From the NCBI RefSeq assembly GCF_003610195.1, contig NZ_RAPO01000001.1, forward strand, positions 868,001 to 932,000: DNA of 64,000 nt. The letters run 5' to 3'. The stretch's first letter is position 1. The number at the start of each line of letters is the position of its first letter. The notes under the pieces were generated by a model, which was given only the letters and a program-made list of their open reading frames with translations, ran no database searches and was not told the origin of the DNA. The translations under genes were made by a program, and so were the position numbers. The stretch comes from Halopiger aswanensis (GTDB taxonomy: Archaea > Halobacteriota > Halobacteria > Halobacteriales > Natrialbaceae). Positions 51,616 through 60,653 of the stretch are shown in pieces.

Positions 51616-53166
51616 ATGAAGCCCGTGATTAGCATTCTTTCGAACATCGGCGGGCGGCGCGCTATCTTGGGCCTTGGAAGCGTGTATATTGTACTGAGTG
51701 TCCTGTGGCCGTTTGTAAGACTCCCGAGACCGACACCACTCGAGGAGGAACTGATCGTTTCTATCCTGGTCGGCGGGGCTGGAATCACGCTCTTCTATGT
51801 TGGCTATCGCCTGCCACAGACCGATATCCGGCCCGAATTCTTCGATACCGTCGCCAGTTGGTGTTTCCGCGCAGTCGGAGTGATGGTCGCAATTCTCGTC
51901 TTCATCGGACTCGTTGCCGATCTGAACGATCCTGCCCACAACTTCCTCATCCTACCGGCGCTTGCTGCCATCGCCGGCACTGGCGCAGGTAGGCATGATG
52001 CACGGGCCAAAACACGGACGTTTACCCTCAAACAGCGGAACCGGGAGCTACAGGAGACGCAGGCAGAACTCGAGGAAACCGTTACTCGACTCGAAGAATC
52101 TGAGCAACGATACCGAACGCTCACGGAGAACTTCCCGAACGGTGCGGTCGCGCTTTTGGACGACGAGTTACGCCATACAATTGTCGGCGGTCAGGGCTTC
52201 GAATCAGTCGATTTCGGTGCCGCAGATCTCCAAGGAGAAAGGGTTCAAGAAGTGTATTCAGGCGAAATTCTAGAAACTATCGAATCGCACTATCGCGCAA
52301 CACTCGCCGGCGAGCCGACCTCGTTCGAGTTGACGATGCAGGGACGCGTATTCGAGTTCCATACGCATCCGCTAACCGACGACGGCGACGTGTACGCCAT
52401 CTTAGCGATGTCCCAGGACATCACCGAGCGCAAGCAGCACGAGGAGAAACTCGAACAGTTAGTCGCCGACCTCGAGGAATCGAACGAACGCTTAGAGCAA
52501 TTCGCCTACGCCGCCTCCCACGACTTGCAGGAACCGCTGCGGATGGTGTCGACCTACCTCCAGCTCATCGAACGCCGATACGGAGAGAAACTCGACGAGG
52601 AGGGCGAGGAACTCTTCGAGTACGCGCTGGACGGGGCCGAGCGCATGCGCTCGATGATCGACGGACTGCTCCAGTATTCCCGAATCGAAACGATGGGCGG
52701 CGAGTTCGAGCCGGTCGATCTTGACACCGTTTTCGACGACGTCCGTGAAGACTTACGGGTACAGATCGAAGAGAGTGGGGCCGAAATAACCAGCGACCGG
52801 CTCCCTCGCGTGAAAGGGGATGCAGACCAGTTGCGCCAACTGGTCCAAAATCTGTTGTCTAATGCGATCGAGTATAGTGGTGAGGAGGCGCCGCAGGTAC
52901 GCGTCTCTGCCGAACGGAACGGCGACACGTGGGTCGTCTCCGTCACTGACCACGGAATCGGCATCGATCCCGACGATCAAGAACAGATATTCGAGGTCTT
53001 CGAGGGATTACACGGAGACGGTGACTATGCAGGCACAGGAATTGGCCTTGCAGTCTGTGAACGTATCGTCGAGCGTCACGATGGGGAGATATGGGTCGAC
53101 TCCGAACCTGATGAGGGATCGACGTTCTCGTTCACACTCCCAGCAGTGACTGATTCCGCGACGTAG
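51616..53166 (+). CDS. Membrane sensor histidine kinase with PAS domain
   Basis: 516 residues. Four transmembrane helices lie in the first 125 residues (SVYIVLSVLWPFVRL, LIVSILVGGAGITLFYVGYRL, VGVMVAILVFIGLVA, FLILPALAAIAGTGAG). Then comes a coiled coil (LKQRNRELQETQAELEETVTRL), a PAS domain (about 163-273), a HisKA domain with phospho-acceptor His302 (AYAASHDLQEPLRMV) and an HATPase (NLLSNAIEYS, DHGIGI, GTGIGLAVCERIVE). The DNA looks lower in GC than its neighbours. No response regulator is adjacent. Confidence 0.92.
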   Translation: MKPVISILSNIGGRRAILGLGSVYIVLSVLWPFVRLPRPTPLEEELIVSILVGGAGITLFYVGYRLPQTDIRPEFFDTVASWCFRAVGVMVAILVFIGLVADLNDPAHNFLILPALAAIAGTGAGRHDARAKTRTFTLKQRNRELQETQAELEETVTRLEESEQRYRTLTENFPNGAVALLDDELRHTIVGGQGFESVDFGAADLQGERVQEVYSGEILETIESHYRATLAGEPTSFELTMQGRVFEFHTHPLTDDGDVYAILAMSQDITERKQHEEKLEQLVADLEESNERLEQFAYAASHDLQEPLRMVSTYLQLIERRYGEKLDEEGEELFEYALDGAERMRSMIDGLLQYSRIETMGGEFEPVDLDTVFDDVREDLRVQIEESGAEITSDRLPRVKGDADQLRQLVQNLLSNAIEYSGEEAPQVRVSAERNGDTWVVSVTDHGIGIDPDDQEQIFEVFEGLHGDGDYAGTGIGLAVCERIVERHDGEIWVDSEPDEGSTFSFTLPAVTDSAT

Positions 53167-53286
53167 AGTATCCGTACTGAGTGCTCGCCCCGCTTTCTCG
53201 AATCAAACCGCTCGATTCACGGGCGACGGAGTCTCCGGAGTTCCTTCCGTGACCGTCCCTCGGCTGTCGTTGGAGTCGCAGCCGAT

Positions 53287-54063
53287 TCACAGCCCGTTCC
53301 GAATCCGCTCTTCCGCCGCCTCGAGCGCCCGCTCCCGGTCGAACGCCTCGACGATCGCCCGCAGTTCGTCCTCGTCGGCGTCCGCGAGGTCCCGCGCGTG
53401 TGCGGTCATGTTCGGCACGGCGCGGATGATGTTGTCGACGATCGGCACGTCTGCGACCTGCGGCGAGCGCGAAAGGGGATTCAGGTCGATCACGATCTCC
53501 GTCTTGCCCATCTCCTCGAGCGCCTCCGCGCGGTCGCCGTCCTCGAGCGGCACGAGCACCACGTCGGCCGCGTAGATACCGTCCTCATCGACCTTCGCGC
53601 GCTGGTGGTCGAGATTGGGGATGCGCGCGTCGGCCTCGAGCCCCTTCACGTCCTCGGCGCCGTGCTCGCGCAGGTGGTCGGCGATGGCCTCGAGTCGCTC
53701 CTCGGTGCGGTTGAAGAGGTTGACCTCGAGGTCGGCACCGGTGGCGTCGGCGAGTTCGACCATCTCGCCGGGCACGAGGGCGGCGACGTTGCCGTTGATC
53801 GAGAGCACGGGACGGTCGGCAAGTAGCAGGTGCGCGGCGGCGGCGCGTTCGGCCTCATCGGCGCTCGGAATCGTCTCCTCGCCGAGCAGGTAGTCGAAGG
53901 CGCTGCCCCGGCCCTCGGCGTGCATCCCCTGGAGGTGCGTAATTCCCTTCTCGACGCCCTTCTCGATCCGGTGGCGAGTGAGCAGGTCCTGGTACCGCGG
54001 GTGGTCCTCCGGAATCTCCTCCTCCTCGTCGACGTCGGCCGAGACGGTGTCGTAGTCGCTCAC
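53287..54063 (-). CDS. 4-phosphopantoate--beta-alanine ligase (phosphopantothenate synthetase)
   Basis: Archaeal step in coenzyme A synthesis joining 4-phosphopantoate and beta-alanine with ATP. 258 residues from a GTG at 54063. Family motifs include HPRYQDLLTRHRIEKG at the N-terminus, LADRPVLSINGNVAALVP, ADARIPNLDHQRAKV, IVIDLNPLSRSPQVADVPIVDNIIRAVPNMT and a helical C-terminus. It replaces the bacterial PanC order of reactions. It is separated from pantoate kinase by the DUF1508-repeat gene, although both belong to the same two-step archaeal route. Confidence 0.93.
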   Translation of the reverse strand: MSDYDTVSADVDEEEEIPEDHPRYQDLLTRHRIEKGVEKGITHLQGMHAEGRGSAFDYLLGEETIPSADEAERAAAAHLLLADRPVLSINGNVAALVPGEMVELADATGADLEVNLFNRTEERLEAIADHLREHGAEDVKGLEADARIPNLDHQRAKVDEDGIYAADVVLVPLEDGDRAEALEEMGKTEIVIDLNPLSRSPQVADVPIVDNIIRAVPNMTAHARDLADADEDELRAIVEAFDRERALEAAEERIRNGL

Positions 54064-54143
54064 GGCCGGTGTCTCGGGTCGGCTGCTAAAAAAGTCGACT
54101 GATTGCCCGTTCGTCGTCCGTTTCGAATCGTCCCGCGAGTGCC

Positions 54144-57101
54144 TTACTCCGTGAAGGTGATCCACCCGTCCGGCGCGTGGGACTTCACGTCGTTCATGGC
54201 CTCGCGGGCCGCCGTCCGACTCTCGTAGGTCTGCGTGCTCTCGGCCATCCGCGAGCCGTACTCGTCGACCAGCCGCCACACCCAGCCGTCCTCGTCCCGG
54301 TGTAGCTCGAAGGAGACGCTGTCGATCTCGAGGATGCTCGCGGCCTCGATCAGGTCCCGAACCTGCTCGAGTCCCTCGCGGGCGGCTGCGTTCGACTCGT
54401 AGGTCTCGGTGCCGGTCGCGACCGGCCGGCCGTCCTCGTCGAGCAGCCGCCAAGACCAGCGGTCGTCCTCGTCGGCGATGAGTTCGAACGAGGCGACGTC
54501 GAAGTCGACGCGGCCGGCCATGGGTGCGAGTTGTTTGACTTCATCGATCGTCGACAGCAGCTCTTCTTTCGTCGGTGCGGTGCCGGCTGCACTCGCGAGC
54601 ACGTTTCGGTCCGCGTCGACGAGATCCCAGCGCCAGGCGTCGGTTCGGGCGCCGCTGGCCGCCTCGCCGCCGTTGCTGTCGCGTTGGACGCGGATCACCG
54701 CGTCCTCGATCGCGAAGATCGGCGCAGCGTCCGCACGTTCGGTCAGGGCAGAGACCCGGCCGAGCGCGGTCTCGCGGCCATCGTAGGTTACCGTCGCGTC
54801 GGCGAGTTCCTCGCGGTCGCGATCGAGCAGCCGCCAGCTCCAGTCGCCGGTGCCGGCGTCGTAGAGTTGCACCGTCACGTCGCCGATCGTACAGCGCTGG
54901 GCCGACGCGGCGGCGTCGCGGACGCTTTCCAGCCGATCGCGGAGTTCGTCCCGCGTCGCCGCGCCGTCGGCGTCGACCGCGACCGTGTCGCCCGACGGCA
55001 GCACGAACCGCCAGTGCCACTCCTCGTCGGCGTAGGGCTGGAAGATCGCGTCGTCCATCGTCCGCACCTCGGACTCGAGGTGCTCGAGCAGGCGGTTCAT
55101 CGCCTCGCGAGCGGCGTCGCGGGTCGGATGCGTCGCGGGATCCTCGGCGACGAGTTTGCCGCCTTCGTCGATAAGCCGCCAGCCCCACTCGTCGTTCTCG
55201 TCGACGAACAGCTCGAACGCGGCGGTCTCGATCTCGAGGAGTTCGGCGTCGGGGGCCTGCTCTTTGAGCGTCATCATGGCCTCGGCGGCCTCGCTGCGGC
55301 TCGCGTGTTCCTCGCCGCTGTCCGCGAGGACGTTGCCGTCCTCGTCGATGAGCCGCCAGCGCCACTCGCCGGAGTCGGCCTCGTAGACCTGGAAGGCCGC
55401 CTCCTCGAACTCGATGAGGTCGGCCTCGCTGGCCTGTTCGCGGACGCGTTCGATCGCCGCCGTCGCGGTTTCGGCGTCGGCGTGGGGTTCGGTGCTCGCG
55501 GCGACGACCTCGCGATCGTCGGTGACGAGCCGCCAGTGCCAGTCCTGCGTCGCGGCGCCGTTGCCGTCGGGGTCGGCCCCGTCCGGGGTCGCCGTTCCGC
55601 CGTCCGTTGCCGCCGGCTCCTCGAGGACCGGCAGATCGTCGCCGTCGGACGACGACGGCGTGGTCGGGAGCTCCGAGGCGGGATACACTTCGTAGGCCGC
55701 ATCGTCGATTTCGACGACGTCGGCGTCGCGGGCGTTCTCGGCGAACTGTTCGGTTTCGCGGGTCGTCTCGCCGTGGTCGGCGTAGCTCTCGGGACCACGG
55801 GCGACGACGTGTTCGGATTCATCGACGAGCCGCCACTGCCACTCGTCGTCGGACGTGTACTGTTCGTAGGTGGGGTCGCCGGAAACCGTCACGGATGCCG
55901 AACTGAGTTCGGCGAGCAGCGTTTCGGCGGCTTCCTCGGCCCCGCGGCGCGTCTCGGCGGTGTCCGCTGCGGTCGCGATGACGGTATCCGTCTCGTCGAC
56001 GAAGCGCCACGTCCAGCCGTCGCCGGCGTCGGCTTCGCGGAGTTCGACGCCGAAGTGTTCGACGTCCAGTACGCGGGCCTGTTCGAACCGTTCGGCGAAC
56101 GTGCGGGCGGCTTCCTCGGCGCTCGCCTGATCGTCGTGGCCGCGGTCGCTCGTCGCCAGCACCGTGTGCTCGTCGTCGACCAGTTGCCAGTACCAGCGGT
56201 CTCGTTCCTCGGTGTAGGTGAACGCGGCCCCTTCGATTTCGATGATGTCCGCGTCGGGCCCGCGGTCTTTCAGGAAGCTGACGGACTCCTCGGCGCCGTC
56301 GCGGTCGTCGAACTCGCGGTCGCAGGTTCCCACGACGCTGCCGTCCTCGCGTGCGAGCGTCCACTGCCAGGTGCCGTCCCGATCCTCGTAGAGCCGGAAC
56401 GCCGACGTCGTCAGCTCTAACAGTCCCGCGGAGCTGATCTGGGACTTGACGCGTTCGATTCCTTCCCGCGCGTCCGGCCGCGTTGGGGCGCTTCCCTCGC
56501 TCGTCGCCAGCGCTTCCCGGTGCAGGACGTTCCACTTCCAGTCGCCCTGCTCGTCCCGGAAGACGGCGAACTGCGCGTCCTCGAGCGCGTCGCCGGTGAG
56601 AATCGGCGGGTCTTCGGTCGTCCCTTCCTCCTCGACGAACAGCCCCTTCTGCCCGGTGAGCACGGGGACGAGCGCCGTCACGCCGGTGATAATCGCGATG
56701 CCCGTCGTGTAGACGCTGATGACCTCGACGTCGAGCCCCATCCCGAGGTGGCGCCAGTTGTCCGGGTAGACGACGCCGAACGCCGCGACGCCGACGAGCG
56801 CGACGAACAACCCGACGACGCTGGCCTGAATGCCGCGTCTGCGCACCGGCAACATCAGTCCGATCCCGAACAGACAGATCGCCAGTCCCGCCGCCGCTGC
56901 GACGCCCGTGACCCTGATTATCGGTTCTTCTCCGAAGCTGCCGGCGTAGCCGACGACGAACGCGATGACACCGGCCGCCCCGATGATGTACCCGAGAATG
57001 AACAGCCAGTAGCCGTAGACGTCCTTTCCCGAATCCGGTTCCCCGACGTAGTGTTCGTACAGCCGAAACAGGCTTCGGTGAAGTTCACTGCTGAATGACA
57101 T
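54144..57101 (-). CDS. Giant membrane protein with thirteen DUF1508-type repeats
   Basis: 985 residues from the ATG at 57101 (an in-frame ATG at 57119 lies ahead of the predicted start site). Residues about 35-155 hold four transmembrane helices (WLFILGYIIGAAGVIAFVV; VTGVAAAAGLAICLFGIGLML; SVVGLFVALVGVAAFGVV; TTGIAIITGVTALVPVL). After about residue 175 a unit of roughly 60 residues repeats thirteen times. Each copy has an aromatic-x-Trp-x-hydrophobic strand (WKWNVL, WQWTLA, WYWQLV, and so on) and an acidic helix, as in DUF1508/YegP. Known members have one to three copies. Between the two CoA genes. Confidence 0.85.
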   Translation of the reverse strand: MSFSSELHRSLFRLYEHYVGEPDSGKDVYGYWLFILGYIIGAAGVIAFVVGYAGSFGEEPIIRVTGVAAAAGLAICLFGIGLMLPVRRRGIQASVVGLFVALVGVAAFGVVYPDNWRHLGMGLDVEVISVYTTGIAIITGVTALVPVLTGQKGLFVEEEGTTEDPPILTGDALEDAQFAVFRDEQGDWKWNVLHREALATSEGSAPTRPDAREGIERVKSQISSAGLLELTTSAFRLYEDRDGTWQWTLAREDGSVVGTCDREFDDRDGAEESVSFLKDRGPDADIIEIEGAAFTYTEERDRWYWQLVDDEHTVLATSDRGHDDQASAEEAARTFAERFEQARVLDVEHFGVELREADAGDGWTWRFVDETDTVIATAADTAETRRGAEEAAETLLAELSSASVTVSGDPTYEQYTSDDEWQWRLVDESEHVVARGPESYADHGETTRETEQFAENARDADVVEIDDAAYEVYPASELPTTPSSSDGDDLPVLEEPAATDGGTATPDGADPDGNGAATQDWHWRLVTDDREVVAASTEPHADAETATAAIERVREQASEADLIEFEEAAFQVYEADSGEWRWRLIDEDGNVLADSGEEHASRSEAAEAMMTLKEQAPDAELLEIETAAFELFVDENDEWGWRLIDEGGKLVAEDPATHPTRDAAREAMNRLLEHLESEVRTMDDAIFQPYADEEWHWRFVLPSGDTVAVDADGAATRDELRDRLESVRDAAASAQRCTIGDVTVQLYDAGTGDWSWRLLDRDREELADATVTYDGRETALGRVSALTERADAAPIFAIEDAVIRVQRDSNGGEAASGARTDAWRWDLVDADRNVLASAAGTAPTKEELLSTIDEVKQLAPMAGRVDFDVASFELIADEDDRWSWRLLDEDGRPVATGTETYESNAAAREGLEQVRDLIEAASILEIDSVSFELHRDEDGWVWRLVDEYGSRMAESTQTYESRTAAREAMNDVKSHAPDGWITFTE

Positions 57102-57107
57102 TCGTAA

Positions 57108-57128
57108 ATTCGAGTACATAACTCGAAT
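57108..57128. promoter_or_regulatory. Inverted repeat at the start site of the DUF1508 gene
   Basis: ATTCGAGT (57108-57115) and ACTCGAAT (57121-57128) are perfect 8-base arms around a 5-base spacer. They lie between the TATA element (57132-57140) and the ATG at 57101 and overlap the predicted transcription start, where a repressor would act. Confidence 0.6.
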
Positions 57129-57131
57129 GTA

Positions 57132-57140
57132 CTATAATAA
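57132..57140 (-). promoter_or_regulatory. TATA box of the DUF1508-repeat gene
   Basis: TTATTATAG on the minus strand, predicting transcription from about 57110. This places the ATG at 57101 inside the message and the ATG at 57119 outside it. Confidence 0.5.
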
Positions 57141-57368
57141 AGCTTCGGCCAAGTGTACGATTTGTTACGGATATTCTTGCACGTATTCAGCCTTGAGAAC
57201 GCGCTACTCGGCCAAATTCCCAGATCTGATAATTGGGTGGCGAAGACGTAACGGAGTACCGACAGAACAGGTGCCGCCGTCCGGTCCTCCGAAAACCATC
57301 AGCATACCGGTCGAAATCGGCAGGACCCAGCGAGCGACTGTAGTGCGCCCGCGATGAGGGCGAGGCGG

Positions 57369-58202
57369 CTACTTCAGCATCGCGCCGGCCGGATGGGTCG
57401 CACAGACGGACGGCTCGTACCCGGCGTCGGAGAGTCCCGTCCCGAGCGCGAAGACCGTCTCACCGAGCATGGCCATCGACGCCTGTCCGTCGACGGCCGC
57501 GACGTCGCCGATCGTCTCGCTCACGCGCTCGGTCAACAACTCGGCTTCGCGCGCGAACAGCCGCGACGCGTACATGAAGGAGAGCAGGGTCGGCTCCTCG
57601 ACCACCCGCGACAGCGCCTCCGTACCGGCCTCGGTCAACTGCTCGGTATCGCCCGAGAGGACGTCGGCCGTCGACAGTTCGCCGAAGGAGACGTATTCGA
57701 CTCGAGCGCGCGCGGGAATCGAATCGAGTTTGTTGTCCTGCGGCCCGCCCGGCTCGAGGCGGATCGGGACGCCGCCGCGAGCCTGTGCAACCACGTCACC
57801 CAGGCCGGTGCCCGCCTGCACTTCGGCGCCGTGAGCGATCGTCACGAGTTCGTTCATCGAGAGCTTCCGCTCGAAGACGCGGTTCGCCGCGAGCGCAGTC
57901 CCCAGCGCCAGCGCGCCGGAGACGCCGAAGCCGGCGCCCAGCGGGAGGTCCGCAGTCGCCTCCACCCGCGCGGGCGCGTCGAGCGTCTCGAGAACGGTGG
58001 TCACTGGGTCGACCTCGATTTCCTCCCCGTCGAGGACGACCGTCGGCTCCGATCCTGCTGCGGGCTCGACCGTCACCTCGACGCCGTCGGTAAGCGTCAG
58101 GCCGGCGCCTCGCGAGCCGGCTTTCGTCGGATCTTCGTCCGGATGAGCACTGAAGAAACCGGTGATGTGGCCCGGAACGAACGCCGTCGCCTCGTCGCGC
58201 AT
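57369..58202 (-). CDS. Pantoate kinase
   Basis: Phosphorylates pantoate in the archaeal CoA pathway. 277 residues of the GHMP kinase superfamily. The first motif (AFVPGHITGFFSAH) and the glycine-rich ATP-binding loop (LPLGAGFGVSGALALGTALAAN) are clear, as is GTGLGDVVAQARGGVPIRLEPGG, the third motif. The ATG at 58202 starts directly before AFVPGHITGF. The partner enzyme lies beyond the DUF1508-repeat gene. Upstream is a divergent zinc-finger gene. Confidence 0.93.
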   Translation of the reverse strand: MRDEATAFVPGHITGFFSAHPDEDPTKAGSRGAGLTLTDGVEVTVEPAAGSEPTVVLDGEEIEVDPVTTVLETLDAPARVEATADLPLGAGFGVSGALALGTALAANRVFERKLSMNELVTIAHGAEVQAGTGLGDVVAQARGGVPIRLEPGGPQDNKLDSIPARARVEYVSFGELSTADVLSGDTEQLTEAGTEALSRVVEEPTLLSFMYASRLFAREAELLTERVSETIGDVAAVDGQASMAMLGETVFALGTGLSDAGYEPSVCATHPAGAMLK

Positions 58203-58361
58203 TACCCGTGATTTCGGTCCGAGCGGTATAACGTTGAAGATTTTTCGCGTCCGTCGCTCGCGGCGGACTCGCAGCCCCCGGCGGACTGTTCCGCTCCCTG
58301 AACGTCATCAGTGAGTGAATATCACGGCACCGTATTTGTGTTCGTTCAGTGAAAGCAGAAC

Positions 58362-58751
58362 GTGACCCGAAAGCCCGATTCCACGTCAACGTCGACATCG
58401 TCCTCGCTGGGGAGCGACGCCGCCCGGTCCGCGGCGAGTACCGATCGACTCGAGCGCCGCAGTGGCGTCGACACGAGCGACAGCGACGCGTCGGCAACCG
58501 ACACCGGTGACGAGGCCGCCGACGGCCCGCTCGAGCTTACTGCAGCTGCGGATCAGTGCCGGGCCTGCGGCGAGACGATCGGTCCGCGCGAGCGCCGACT
58601 CAGTTGGGTCGTCGAGACGGAGACGGCGACGCTCGAGGCCCACTACTGCAGCGAGGCGTGCCTCCCCGATGAGCCGCCGACCGGATCGCAGTCGGCGGCA
58701 GCGAAAGCGGACGCACGGCAAGCGCCCCGCGACTGGTCGTACTGCCGCTGA
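58362..58751 (+). CDS. Protein with acidic N-terminus and C-terminal treble-clef zinc finger
   Basis: 129 residues beginning with GTG. The first 60 are Ser/Thr/Asp/Ala-rich and unstructured. The second half has a Cys-rich finger: CRACGETI, then RERRLSWVVETETATLEAHYCSEAC, a CxxC...CxxxC treble clef. A TATTTG element at 58334-58339 fits a leaderless start. The family is common in haloarchaea with unknown function. It might bind nucleic acid or protein. Confidence 0.7.
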   Translation: MTRKPDSTSTSTSSSLGSDAARSAASTDRLERRSGVDTSDSDASATDTGDEAADGPLELTAAADQCRACGETIGPRERRLSWVVETETATLEAHYCSEACLPDEPPTGSQSAAAKADARQAPRDWSYCR

Positions 58752-58788
58752 CTGTTGCTCGCCGCGTCTCGCGTCGAGTTGTCGCCGT

Positions 58789-59244
58789 CTACGCGGCCTC
58801 GGTCTCGTTGCCGACCCTGGCCTCGCCCTCGACCCCGTGCCGAATCGTCAACACCGGCACCGGTGCGTTCCGGACGACTCGCTCAGCCGTGCTCCCGAGC
58901 AAAACGCGGCTTAGACCGTTCTTTCCGCGCGTCCCCATTACGATGAGATCGATCGACGTATCGCCGGCGTACTCGACGATTCGCTCGTTCGGCGTTCCCT
59001 CGAGTACGTGCTGTTCGGCCTCGAGACCCGCCTCTTGGGCCGCCTCGAGAACCGGCTGGGTCACCTCGCTGCACTGGGCGCGTAGCTCGGCCGGTTCGTC
59101 GCCGAGATCGCCCATGTCCGCGGGGTCGACGACGTACATCGGGTGGAGAGTCGCGTCGTTCTGGCGAGCGATGTGGAGGGCGTGGTCGATCGCCGACTCG
59201 GAACTGGGGCTTCCGTCGGTCGGGACGAGAATTTCGTCGTACAT
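58789..59244 (-). CDS. Universal stress protein (UspA family)
   Basis: 151 residues, starting MYDEILVPTDGSPSSESAIDHALHIA, with IVMGTRGKNGLSRVLLGSTAERVVRNAPVPVLTI. The ATP-binding loop matches the canonical pattern. The preceding frame (59245-59289) has no recognisable sequence, so the ATG at 59244 is preferred. It is on the same strand as the antiporter gene about 90 bases upstream and may be co-expressed with it. Confidence 0.92.
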   Translation of the reverse strand: MYDEILVPTDGSPSSESAIDHALHIARQNDATLHPMYVVDPADMGDLGDEPAELRAQCSEVTQPVLEAAQEAGLEAEQHVLEGTPNERIVEYAGDTSIDLIVMGTRGKNGLSRVLLGSTAERVVRNAPVPVLTIRHGVEGEARVGNETEAA

Positions 59245-59334
59245 CTGGCGAGCATATGGAGAGTCTCGCCGTAGGGGTTGGGCCGTCACACGAAACGTGC
59301 GAACGTGCGGGGCGGATCGGGCCGAGTCAGCACC

Positions 59335-60570
59335 TCACTCCGTCGCCTCCGGCGCGGGAACCTCCTGGCCGAGATCGGACATCACCGGCGCGGCGGTGAC
59401 GCCGTGGACGACGATCGAGACGAGGACGGCGAAGCCGACGATCGACCAGACGATCCCCGAGTTATCGAATTCGGCGTTGTTCACGCCGTAGGCGAGGTAA
59501 TAGAACGAGCCGATCCCCCGAATTCCGAAGAAGGCGATGGCGTTTCGCTCCGGCGGATAGCCGACGAGTCCGAGCAAGCCCGCGACAGGACGCACGAGCA
59601 GGACCAAGGCGAGCCCGACGAGTGCAGCCTGCCACGTGAGCGGCGCGAACAGCCCCGTCGCGATCGCACCGCCGAACAGCACGAGCAACACGGCCACCAC
59701 GAGCCGCTCGACGACCTCGGCGAAGTCGTGGAGTTCTTGATGATACTCGTGATCGCGTTCGAAGCCGCGAATGGCGACCGCCGCGACGAAGACGGCGATG
59801 AACCCGTAGCCGCCCGCCAGTTCGGTCAGGCCGTAGGCGATCAGCGTCGCCGCGAGCGCCTCGGCACCGCCCATCGCCTTGGCGAGTCGGGTGCTCGCGG
59901 GGTACTGGAAGACGAACTTCGCGAGGGCGTAGCCGAACACCCACCCCACGGCGACCCCGACGACGATCTTGTAGCCGACGTCGACCGCCAGCCACTCGAG
60001 GAGCCAGTTGTCCGGCCCGACGCCGGCCGTCGCCATCGCGATCGCGAGGTACGTGAACGGAAATGCGAGCCCGTCGTTGAGTCCGGCCTCCGACGTGAGC
60101 GCGAACCGGACCTCGTCGCTCTCGCCCTTCTGGGGCGGATCGACCTGGACGTCGGCGGCCAGCACCGGGTCCGTCGGCGCGATGACTGCCCCGAGCAACA
60201 CCGCCGTGGGAATCGACAGCCCGACGGCCCACCAGCCCAGCACCGCCGCGGCGGCGATCGTCAGCGGCATCGTGATCCCGAGCAGCCGCCACGTCGTCTT
60301 CCAGCGCTTGACCCCCGGCGGCCGGTCGATCTTCAGCCCCGCCCCCATCAACGCCACGATGACGCCGATTTCGGTCAGATGCTCCGCGATCGTCCCGTGT
60401 GCGAGCGGATCGGGCGCGGGCAACTCGAGCGGCAGCGAGAAGACGAGGATGCCGAACGCGACGTAGACGATGGGAAACGAGACCGGGCGATTGTCGAGCA
60501 GCCGCGGCAGCGCGACCGTGCCGAGCACCGCGACGCCGACGATCACCAGCGCGATCTCGTAGAGGGACAC
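59335..60570 (-). CDS. CPA1-type cation:proton antiporter
   Basis: 411 residues starting with GTG. Twelve to thirteen helices with the ion-binding stretches GAVIAPTDPVLAADVQV (discontinuous helix) and ALTSEAGLNDGLAFPFTYLA, where NhaP-type carriers have ESGLNDG. It also has FFGIRGIGSFYYLAYG in the last third. Probably Na+/H+ exchange. The C-terminus is short with no regulatory domain, unlike the CPA2-type protein at 21467-23566. Confidence 0.88.
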   Translation of the reverse strand: MSLYEIALVIVGVAVLGTVALPRLLDNRPVSFPIVYVAFGILVFSLPLELPAPDPLAHGTIAEHLTEIGVIVALMGAGLKIDRPPGVKRWKTTWRLLGITMPLTIAAAAVLGWWAVGLSIPTAVLLGAVIAPTDPVLAADVQVDPPQKGESDEVRFALTSEAGLNDGLAFPFTYLAIAMATAGVGPDNWLLEWLAVDVGYKIVVGVAVGWVFGYALAKFVFQYPASTRLAKAMGGAEALAATLIAYGLTELAGGYGFIAVFVAAVAIRGFERDHEYHQELHDFAEVVERLVVAVLLVLFGGAIATGLFAPLTWQAALVGLALVLLVRPVAGLLGLVGYPPERNAIAFFGIRGIGSFYYLAYGVNNAEFDNSGIVWSIVGFAVLVSIVVHGVTAAPVMSDLGQEVPAPEATE

Positions 60571-60653
60571 GAACGCGTGTGCGACGACTCGCGGAAAATA
60601 TTCTCGGGTTGCAATACAAACAGCGCTCGAATTCGGGCCATCGCGGTCCGAAC

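Noticed and set aside
54531-56420. 629-codon plus-strand frame inside the DUF1508 gene
   Set aside because: Antisense shadow; the repeated protein-like periodicity belongs to the minus strand.
57127-57357. 76-codon plus-strand frame upstream of the DUF1508 gene
   Set aside because: Overlaps the minus-strand promoter, and its composition is not that of a haloarchaeal protein.
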